DNA from: an uncultured Verrucomicrobiota bacterium
GTDB lineage: Bacteria; Verrucomicrobiota; Kiritimatiellia; RFP12; UBA1067
Assembly (NCBI GenBank): GCA_945487985.1
Contig: CALYTX010000115.1
Location: 1-5,097 of the forward strand
Direction of reading: 5' to 3'
DNA length: 5,097 bases
Shown: piece after piece, positions 1 through 5,097 of the stretch
Position numbering within the stretch: position 1 is the first letter of the stretch
Layout of the letters: each line of letters opens with the position of its first letter
Program-made: the position numbers and the translations under genes
Notes under the pieces: generated by a model
Told to the model about the DNA's origin: nothing
Databases searched by the model: none
What the model saw: the letters and a program-made list of their open reading frames with translations, nothing else

Positions 1-1517
1 TGCGCGGCGTCTACTACCGACGCGTGGACGGACTGCGCAAGTGCTCCGGACCGTTCGTTCTCAGCAACCCAGACGGCGGCATCATCGTGGAAACGCCCCC
101 GCCGGCAGACCCCTTCAGCGCCCCGCCGATCGACAGGCTGCACTCCCTCGCTCCGGCAGAGGTTGCGCGCCTCGGGCGACGTACCTTCCGCGGAACGGTC
201 ACGGCAAGCTGGGGCGGACGCGCGATGATCCGCGATGGCAAAGGGCGAACCATCCGGCTCGAAATGGCCGAAGACAATCCCTCTCCGCGCAGCGGCGCCG
301 AAGGAATCGCCGTCGGCTACCCCGAAACTGACCTGTTCAGCATCAGCCTTTCCGGGGTGCTCTTCAAGGAAACCGGGTTCTCGGACGAAACCTCCGAGGA
401 AAGACCGATCGCGATTAACTTCGACTCGCTTGCCAGCGATTGCCCCGCCGGCTACCTCCACCGCTTCCAGGGCGAGCTCGTCGTGGCGCAGGGAATTCTG
501 CGGAGCATTCTCGGCGCCGGCTCGCCGGAGAAGCGGATGATTCTCGACTGCGGCAAACTCAGCGTATTTGCCGATTTCAGCGCCCTGAACGAACTGCCCG
601 AAGACCTGGCGCTCGGCAGTCGCGTAGAAGTCCGCGGACGCTGCCTCGTCGAAACGGAGAACTGGCGCGCCGACTCCATATTCCCGCGCTTCAAGAACCT
701 CGCAGTGATCATGCGCCGGCCCTCCGACCTGCGCATCATCGAGCGTCCGTCGTGGTGGACGCCAGCGCGCCTGACTGCAGTCATCGGCCTTTTGCTCGTC
801 TCACTGGCAGGCTCGTACGTCTGGAACCAGTTTCTCCGCCGACTCGTGCACCGCCGCGGACAGGAACTGTTCCGTTCTCAGGCCGAAGCGATGAAAGCGG
901 AAGTTCGCCTTTGCGAGCGCACCCGCCTGGCGGTAGAACTGCACGACACCATCTCGCAGACCCTCGCCGGCGCGGCGATGCGCGTGGACGCCGCGCACGA
1001 ATTCCTCGCAACCGATTTGCCGCGCGCACGGCAGCAACTCGCGCTGGCCTCTAAGACGATCGCCTCGTGCCAGAACGATCTGCGCAACTGCCTCTGGGAT
1101 CTTCGCAACCGCGTGCTGGACGAGCGCGACATTGCCGCGGCCGTCCGAAGGACGATTCTCCCTGTCGCCGGCAAAACACGCCTGAACATCACCGCCGACA
1201 TCCCCCGCCGCCTCGTTCCCGACGATTCCTTGCATGCGTTGCTGATGATCGTGCGCGAACTAGCATTCAACGCCGTTCGCCACGGTCGCGCCGACACTAT
1301 CGACATTGACCTGGCGTGCGACGGCAAGAAATTGAAACTCACCGTCAGCGATAACGGCGTCGGATTCGACCCGACCCGCCGGCCTGGCGTTCACGAAGGA
1401 CACTTCGGACTCCAGGGCATCGACGAAAGACTCAAGCAGTTAGGCGGCAGCATCAAAATCAACAGCTCCCCCGGGAAGGGAACCAGAATCTGCGTATGGA
1501 TAAAATCACCCTTTTGA
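1..1517 (+). CDS. NarL-type sensor histidine kinase with extracytoplasmic OB-like modules, 5'-partial
   Basis: This is a membrane sensor kinase that autophosphorylates on His and passes the phosphate to the response regulator encoded next. The frame is open to the left edge (codons before the GTG at 24 read RGVYYRR), so the true start lies outside the window. Residue numbers here count from that GTG. Residues 1-240 look extracytoplasmic and beta-rich. They contain repeated OB-like units (about 49-118 and 146-235, with a cut one at the edge), a pattern I recall from Verrucomicrobiota and Acidobacteriota kinases. A single membrane helix spans about 247-267, followed by a charged linker near 271-300 and no HAMP domain. 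The HisKA_3 box is ELHDTISQ with phosphoacceptor H307. D308 and Q312 complete the HDxxxQ pattern linked to both kinase and phosphatase activity. The HATPase domain shows the N box ELAFNAVRHG (N416), DNGVGF (443-448), FGLQGIDERL (461-470) and GKGT (484-487). The ligand cannot be told from sequence. Confidence 0.93.
   Translation, partial: RGVYYRRVDGLRKCSGPFVLSNPDGGIIVETPPPADPFSAPPIDRLHSLAPAEVARLGRRTFRGTVTASWGGRAMIRDGKGRTIRLEMAEDNPSPRSGAEGIAVGYPETDLFSISLSGVLFKETGFSDETSEERPIAINFDSLASDCPAGYLHRFQGELVVAQGILRSILGAGSPEKRMILDCGKLSVFADFSALNELPEDLALGSRVEVRGRCLVETENWRADSIFPRFKNLAVIMRRPSDLRIIERPSWWTPARLTAVIGLLLVSLAGSYVWNQFLRRLVHRRGQELFRSQAEAMKAEVRLCERTRLAVELHDTISQTLAGAAMRVDAAHEFLATDLPRARQQLALASKTIASCQNDLRNCLWDLRNRVLDERDIAAAVRRTILPVAGKTRLNITADIPRRLVPDDSLHALLMIVRELAFNAVRHGRADTIDIDLACDGKKLKLTVSDNGVGFDPTRRPGVHEGHFGLQGIDERLKQLGGSIKINSSPGKGTRICVWIKSPF
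1473..1481 (+). promoter_or_regulatory. Weak ribosome binding site for the response regulator
   Basis: The purine run GGGAAGGGA lies inside the end of the kinase gene. It stops 14 bases before the ATG at 1496, which is longer than the usual 5-9 base spacing. With the 22-base gene overlap, this suggests the regulator is translated largely by ribosomes finishing the kinase. The Shine-Dalgarno role is inferred. Confidence 0.4.
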
Positions 1518-2116
1518 TTGTCGACGACCACGCCATTGTCCGCACGGGTCTAGCCGCCCTGCTCGAGGCCAAGGGCGACTTCAAGGTGTCTGGCGAGGCC
1601 GACAACGGCGAGGCCGCCGTCAAGGAAACGCTCCGGCTCAAACCCGATGTGGTGGTGATGGATCTGATGATGCCGGTCAAGGATGGCATCACCGCCACGC
1701 GCGAAATTCTCGCCGCGCGCCCCGAGACGAAAATCCTCATTCTCACCACTTCCACCGTTCCTGCCGATCTTGCGCAGGCGCGCGAGGCCGGCGCGCTCGG
1801 GATTGTCGCCAAAACTTCCGGCAACGCCGCGCTCATCGACGCAGTCAAGGCAGTCGCCGCCGGCGCCGTCGCGCTTTCACCTGAAATCGCCGCGGCGATA
1901 GATTCGTGCAACGCGCTTCCCGACCTGACCGAACGCCAACAGAATGTGCTACACTACGTCTCGCAAGGACTTTCCAATCCGGAAATCGCCAAAATCCTCG
2001 GCGTCTCCGTAATCACAATCAAGAAACACATGGAATCGATTCTCGCCAAGCTCGGCGCCGCCAATCGCTCGGAGGCAATCACAATCGCCGTCCGGATAGG
2101 TCTTCTCAAGCTCTAA
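1496..2116 (+). CDS. NarL/FixJ-family two-component response regulator
   Basis: This is a 206-residue cytoplasmic transcription regulator that should receive phosphate from the adjacent kinase and bind DNA as a dimer. The receiver domain spans about 4-120: acidic pair D10/D11, phosphoacceptor D56 in VVVMDLMMP, switch threonine T84 in LILTT, and conserved K106 in VAKTS. After a short linker, the LuxR-type helix-turn-helix covers about 143-204, with LTERQQNVL at its start and the recognition-helix region SVITIKKHMESIL. All key receiver residues are present and the length is normal for the family, so it looks intact and phosphorylation-controlled. The ATG overlaps the kinase gene by 22 bases, marking them as a cognate co-translated pair. 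It ends 15 bases short of the stop codon of the opposing glycosidase gene. Its targets are unknown; the convergent carbohydrate operon is only a candidate by proximity. Confidence 0.95.
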   Translation: MDKITLLIVDDHAIVRTGLAALLEAKGDFKVSGEADNGEAAVKETLRLKPDVVVMDLMMPVKDGITATREILAARPETKILILTTSTVPADLAQAREAGALGIVAKTSGNAALIDAVKAVAAGAVALSPEIAAAIDSCNALPDLTERQQNVLHYVSQGLSNPEIAKILGVSVITIKKHMESILAKLGAANRSEAITIAVRIGLLKL

Positions 2117-2131
2117 ACCGCGCCAGATTGC

Positions 2132-3766
2132 TCAACGGCGCTCGAAACGCGGCAACCGCGCAAGTGGAGTTTCCACTTCCACCGTCGAAGGCCCTTCGTA
2201 TTCTCGGCCGTCGTCAGCAAGCCACTTGCCGGCCGGCAGGAACACCTTGCGCGTTTTGGCGCCCTTTTTGAGCTGCGGAGCAACCAGCAACTTCGACCCG
2301 AGCATAAACTGGTCAGTCACGGCAGCGGCGCCCTGTCCCGGGAATTCATATTCCATCGCCCGCAATATCGGCTCGCCGCTCGTAGCCGATGCTTTGGCGG
2401 TCTCAAGAATGTACCACGTATAGTGCATTCGCAGCCAGGCCGCCGCGCGCACCGCCTCGAGATACTCACCATGTAGAAGCCGCCACGGCGCCGCTGAGAA
2501 CTGCATCATCGGTGCCAGCGCATGAACCTGGGCGCTGCGCACGAAAATCTCCGGATCGAAAGGCGATGGCGCGTCAGGCGCAAAAGCCATCCAGCTGCCG
2601 CTGCCGATCATATCGGGACAGACGAAAGGATGGCCGAGCAATCCGCACGCAATCATATCGGGCACCAACTGCTCCACCGCCTTCCATGAATGATCCTTGT
2701 CGCAAAGCCGTTGCACTAACGGCTGGCCGCCCATCTTGAACGAAGCGCGGTATTCGTTGAGCGGAAACTGCAAGCCGACCTTTGCATAAGCCTCGCAAAG
2801 CTCCGTGGAACTCGCTTCGCGGCACGTCACGTACGGCCGCTGGTATTCGTCGACGTCGCCTGCATCGAGTTTGAAACCGTCGACCCCGTAGTCGCGCTGC
2901 AAGCGCTTCAGTTCACGCGCGAACCACGCTATGCCGAGCGGATGGGTGAAATCGACGCTGGCGCTGTAGCCATTCCACCACGCAATCGGCTTGGCGACAT
3001 CGTGGCCGTACTGGTTCTTGCCGCCCGTCATAATCAAACCGCCCTTCTCGCATCGCCGTCCGGCGTCGAGCATGCCGAAGACCATTTCGCGATAACCAGG
3101 CGAATCCATCGATACAAACGGGCACACCCAAAGCATCACCTTGTACCCCATCGCATGCAGCTCCTCGCACATCGCCTTGGGATCGGCAAAACGCCGCGGA
3201 TCGAAATCCCACACGCCATAGCCGAGCTGCCACGTATCGTCAATCATGATCACGCCCCCCTCGGGGAAGCCGTTGGCCTTGATTGCGCGCGCGTAGTCGA
3301 GAATGCCCCGCTGGTTCTGGAAATAAGTAAGCTCCACCCATGTGTTCCACTGCGGCTTCGCGAGTAACTGAAGATCGGGAAGCTTCCCGCTCGCAGGAAA
3401 ATGGCGGCGCGCCGCCGCAAGAAACGCCGCGCGCAGGTTGTCGCCAGCTTCGACCAGTTCAATCGGCGCGTCGCCCTCGAAAACCATCTTGCCGTCCGCA
3501 AGGCGGCAGGCAAACGCACTGTCGCTCCAAACATAGCGTCCGCAAGTGGAAACCATCAACGGCGCAATCTGGTTGGAATAGTTGTCAGTGCGCAAATCGA
3601 ATTCCAGCCGACTGGTTTTGAGCGCGTATGGCGCCTTCATGCCGAAGGTAGTCGCCCCTCCCCACCAGCCTTCGCCGGGACGGACCTGCACCGTCAGCGT
3701 TGCCGCACCAAGCATTGCCGAACAGACGACACCCAAACCGAAAGCCGCAGCTTTGCCGTGTTCCAT
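2132..3766 (-). CDS. Exported glycoside hydrolase family 31 (MYORG-like alpha-glycosidase)
   Basis: This is a 544-residue retaining alpha-glycosidase predicted to act outside the cytoplasm. The ATG at 3766 is chosen because AAGGAG sits 7 bases upstream and because the protein then opens with a signal peptide: basic K5, hydrophobic 6-21, likely cleavage after GAA at about 22. A longer open frame to 3997 runs into the dehydrogenase gene and lacks these marks. Residues 23-130 form an N-terminal beta domain. The catalytic barrel runs from about 135 (QWNTWVE) through IDDTW (D176, D177). The nucleophile is D301 in GFKLDAGD; the likely acid/base is D356 in CDKDHSW, by position against the GDNxSxW motif of classical members, with D358 as alternative. 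PDMIGSG (D385) matches the later GH31 substrate loop. The C-terminal beta domain has DQFMLGSKLLVAPQ and LPAGKW, ending in a typical PLARLPRF tail, so the gene looks complete. Substrate is unresolved: alpha-galactoside (as for MYORG), alpha-glucoside or another alpha-glycoside. Confidence 0.9.
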   Translation of the reverse strand: MEHGKAAAFGLGVVCSAMLGAATLTVQVRPGEGWWGGATTFGMKAPYALKTSRLEFDLRTDNYSNQIAPLMVSTCGRYVWSDSAFACRLADGKMVFEGDAPIELVEAGDNLRAAFLAAARRHFPASGKLPDLQLLAKPQWNTWVELTYFQNQRGILDYARAIKANGFPEGGVIMIDDTWQLGYGVWDFDPRRFADPKAMCEELHAMGYKVMLWVCPFVSMDSPGYREMVFGMLDAGRRCEKGGLIMTGGKNQYGHDVAKPIAWWNGYSASVDFTHPLGIAWFARELKRLQRDYGVDGFKLDAGDVDEYQRPYVTCREASSTELCEAYAKVGLQFPLNEYRASFKMGGQPLVQRLCDKDHSWKAVEQLVPDMIACGLLGHPFVCPDMIGSGSWMAFAPDAPSPFDPEIFVRSAQVHALAPMMQFSAAPWRLLHGEYLEAVRAAAWLRMHYTWYILETAKASATSGEPILRAMEYEFPGQGAAAVTDQFMLGSKLLVAPQLKKGAKTRKVFLPAGKWLADDGREYEGPSTVEVETPLARLPRFERR

Positions 3767-3773
3767 TGTCTCT

Positions 3774-3779
3774 CTCCTT
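3774..3779 (-). promoter_or_regulatory. Ribosome binding site that fixes the GH31 start
   Basis: AAGGAG on the minus strand is spaced 7 bases from the ATG at 3766. It is an almost ideal Shine-Dalgarno sequence and the main reason to reject the 77-residue longer N-terminal version. It lies in the 46-base gap after the dehydrogenase stop codon. Confidence 0.85.
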
Positions 3780-3812
3780 ACAAACCAGCCTTGACAAGCG
3801 CCGCCAGACTCG

Positions 3813-5027
3813 TCAGAAATCGACTTCCGAATCGTCCCAGCAACAACGCAACACCTTCTCCATGAGCACGGCGTCCATTTCCCGTGGATTGCACCCGGTG
3901 CAGGCGTCGCCCATCGCGTTGGCGGCAATTGCTGCGGCCTTGGACTCGAACTCGGCGGCAGAGACCATGCCCTCGCCAGGCAGTCCGTCGGCGGCATATT
4001 CTTTGATGCAGTGCGGAATTGCGAGATCGTCGTTAAATTTGCGCACCCAGGCGATTAGCGCGGCCAGCTTCGCCTCCGTGGAAGTCTCGGCGCCGGCCAG
4101 CCCCAACTCCTCGGCGCACATGGCATAGCGCGCGGCCGCAAACGGAACGGCGGCATTGAACTTGATCACCTTTGGCAGATACATCGCATTGGCAGCACCG
4201 TGGATGATGTGTCCTCCCGAAAAGGCCGCGCCCGTCTTGTGGGCAAGCGAATGGACAATGCCCAGCAGGGCGTTCGAAAACGACATTCCCGCCAGACACT
4301 GCGCATCGTGCATCGTTGCGCGCGCATCCGGATCACCATGATAGCTTTTTACAAGCGAATCGCGAATCATCTTCATCGAATGGATGGCCAGCGCGTCGGA
4401 ATAAGGGCTGTGGGCAACGGCCACAATCGCCTCGAGATCGTGCGTAAGCGCATCCATGCCCGTGTGGGCGCAGAGCTTCTGCGGCATCGTAAGTGTAAGC
4501 TCGCTATCAACTATCGCCACATCCGGCGTAATTTCGAAATCGGCAATCGGAAACTTGATGCCTTGCTGATAATCGGTAATAATCGAGAACGCGGTGACTT
4601 CCGTGGCCGTGCCCGAGGTGGACGATATCGCCACAAAATGCGCCTTGGTGCGCAATTTGGGCAGTCCGAAGACCTTGCACATATCCGCAAAGGAACATTC
4701 CGGATGCTCGTATTTGATCCACATCGCCTTGGCCGCATCGATAGGCGAGCCCCCGCCCATGGCAACAATCCAGTCGGGCTGGAACTCCTGCATCACCGCC
4801 GCGCCCCTCATCACGGTTTCCACGGACGGATCGGACTCAATACCTTCAAAAACCTTCACTTCCATGCCGGCCTGGCGGAGATATTCCTCGGCGCGTTGCA
4901 GAAAACCGCCACGCTTCATCGAGCCCCCGCCCACGCAAATGATTGCGCGCTTGCCCTTTAATGTCTTAAGCGTCTCCAAAGCCCCTTTGCCGTGATAGAT
5001 GTCGCGCGGTAGACAAAACCTTGCCAT
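3813..5027 (-). CDS. Iron-containing alcohol dehydrogenase
   Basis: This is a 404-residue cytoplasmic NAD(P)-dependent group III alcohol dehydrogenase, interconverting an alcohol and its aldehyde or ketone. The start at 5027 is set by AGGAGG five bases upstream; an in-frame ATG at 5054 would add nine polar residues but has a poor ribosome site. The N-terminal dinucleotide-binding domain shows VGGGSMKRGG and the family cofactor loop GGGSPIDAAK (91-100), then SSTSGTATEVT. The helical metal domain has D192 and H196 in GMDALTHDLE, H259 in GIVHSLAH, and H276 in HIIHGAANA as the expected iron ligands, with H263 as the conserved active-site His, by comparison with the FucO pattern. A C-terminal CTGCNPRE motif and VDF tail match a full-length subfamily common in anaerobes. 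It precedes GH31 in a likely operon (46-base gap). Twelve cysteines are notable. The substrate cannot be told; lactaldehyde, butanol-type and other short-chain alcohols are all possible. Confidence 0.95.
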   Translation of the reverse strand: MARFCLPRDIYHGKGALETLKTLKGKRAIICVGGGSMKRGGFLQRAEEYLRQAGMEVKVFEGIESDPSVETVMRGAAVMQEFQPDWIVAMGGGSPIDAAKAMWIKYEHPECSFADMCKVFGLPKLRTKAHFVAISSTSGTATEVTAFSIITDYQQGIKFPIADFEITPDVAIVDSELTLTMPQKLCAHTGMDALTHDLEAIVAVAHSPYSDALAIHSMKMIRDSLVKSYHGDPDARATMHDAQCLAGMSFSNALLGIVHSLAHKTGAAFSGGHIIHGAANAMYLPKVIKFNAAVPFAAARYAMCAEELGLAGAETSTEAKLAALIAWVRKFNDDLAIPHCIKEYAADGLPGEGMVSAAEFESKAAAIAANAMGDACTGCNPREMDAVLMEKVLRCCWDDSEVDF

Positions 5028-5032
5028 AATGC

Positions 5033-5038
5033 CCTCCT
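5033..5038 (-). promoter_or_regulatory. Ribosome binding site that fixes the dehydrogenase start
   Basis: AGGAGG on the minus strand lies five bases upstream of the ATG at 5027, within an A-rich leader. It decides between this start and the upstream in-frame ATG at 5054. Confidence 0.85.
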
Positions 5039-5049
5039 TTTCTTTTTGT

Positions 5050-5069
5050 GACATCGCCCTTGCGATGCC
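5050..5069. repeat. Inverted repeat in the dehydrogenase leader (operator or 5' UTR hairpin)
   Basis: CATCGC (5052-5057) and GCGATG (5062-5067) are perfect 6-base inverted arms around a 4-base spacer. In the minus-strand RNA the stem can extend to 8 pairs with one G-U wobble (5050-5069). It lies just downstream of the putative -10 element and covers the expected transcription start. That position suits a repressor operator or a leader hairpin. No known binding protein is recognised. Confidence 0.45.
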
Positions 5070-5072
5070 TAT

Positions 5073-5081
5073 ATTCTAACA
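5073..5081 (-). promoter_or_regulatory. Putative extended -10 promoter of the dehydrogenase-GH31 operon
   Basis: On the minus strand the sequence reads TGT then TAGAAT, an extended -10 form with one mismatch to TATAAT, in a locally AT-rich stretch. Transcription would start near 5066, leaving a leader of about 38 bases before the ATG at 5027. Any -35 box would fall at or beyond the right edge and cannot be judged. Confidence 0.5.
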
Positions 5082-5097
5082 CAAAACCATCCCGCGA

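Noticed and set aside
801..1235. Minus-strand open frame inside the histidine kinase gene.
   Set aside because: The kinase frame carries all the conserved motifs across this span. The antisense frame is a by-product of high GC and has no family features.
2120..2141. Possible terminator hairpin between the convergent genes (GCGCC and GGCGC arms).
   Set aside because: The stem has only 5 pairs with a 12-base loop, no T-run follows on either strand, and one arm lies within the glycosidase coding region. It is too weak to call in GC-rich DNA.
3701..3766. Lipoprotein signal around the Cys at residue 15 of the glycosidase.
   Set aside because: The residues before Cys are G-V-V, not a lipobox, and a normal signal-peptidase I site follows at about residue 22.
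3767..3812. Short palindrome CTTG-T-CAAG in the gap between dehydrogenase and glycosidase.
   Set aside because: Arms of only four bases are expected by chance, and no promoter-like sequence accompanies them.
3401..3865. Plus-strand open frame across the glycosidase 5' end and the intergenic gap.
   Set aside because: It has low-complexity basic composition, no Shine-Dalgarno sequence and no recognisable motif, and it overlaps two supported genes on the other strand.
4200..4961. A 253-codon plus-strand open frame opposite the alcohol dehydrogenase.
   Set aside because: It is fully antisense to a well-conserved enzyme gene, is rich in Arg and His as expected of an antisense shadow, and shows no recognisable domain or ribosome site.
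5028..5054. Nine-residue longer N-terminus for the alcohol dehydrogenase starting at 5054.
   Set aside because: Its start codon lies in the inverted repeat about 11 bases after the predicted transcript start and lacks a good ribosome site, while AGGAGG is ideally spaced for 5027.
1..5097. Search for tRNA, rRNA, CRISPR arrays, insertion sequences or attachment sites.
   Set aside because: No cloverleaf-like segments, regularly spaced repeats, transposase motifs or long terminal repeats were seen by eye on either strand.

Overview
The window (about 5.1 kb, GC-rich) reads as ordinary bacterial chromosome. It holds four protein genes in two convergent pairs and no RNA genes, mobile elements or CRISPR arrays. 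There is no gene-free stretch longer than about 70 bases. The gene style suggests a bacterium of the Verrucomicrobiota/Kiritimatiellota (PVC) kind: a sensor kinase with a beta-rich extracytoplasmic domain of a type I associate with Verrucomicrobiota and Acidobacteriota, strong AGGAG-type ribosome binding sites, and an exported glycosidase next to a fermentative-type alcohol dehydrogenase. This assignment is an inference from recalled family resemblance and is tentative.

Left half, plus strand (1-2116): a two-component pair. The histidine kinase runs off the left edge, so its N-terminus is missing. It has an extracytoplasmic domain of OB-like beta modules, one membrane helix, a HisKA_3 dimerisation/phosphoacceptor domain and an HATPase domain. 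Its last 22 bases overlap the start of a NarL/FixJ-family response regulator, which points to translational coupling.

Right half, minus strand (5097 down to 2132): a probable two-gene operon. A promoter-like extended -10 element and a perfect 6-bp inverted repeat precede an iron-containing alcohol dehydrogenase. A 46-bp gap follows, then an exported family 31 glycoside hydrolase with a MYORG-like active site. The longest open frames for both genes start too far upstream; well-placed Shine-Dalgarno sequences fix the starts at 5027 and 3766.

The two pairs converge with only 15 bases between stop codons. A plausible but unproven reading is that the hydrolase removes a terminal sugar from a glycan outside the cytoplasm, the dehydrogenase handles an alcohol or aldehyde from its breakdown, and the two-component system controls nearby carbohydrate genes. 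Nothing seen amounts to a clearly new system. The points most worth a second look are the operator-like repeat at 5050-5069, the hydrolase/dehydrogenase pairing, and the modular sensor domain.
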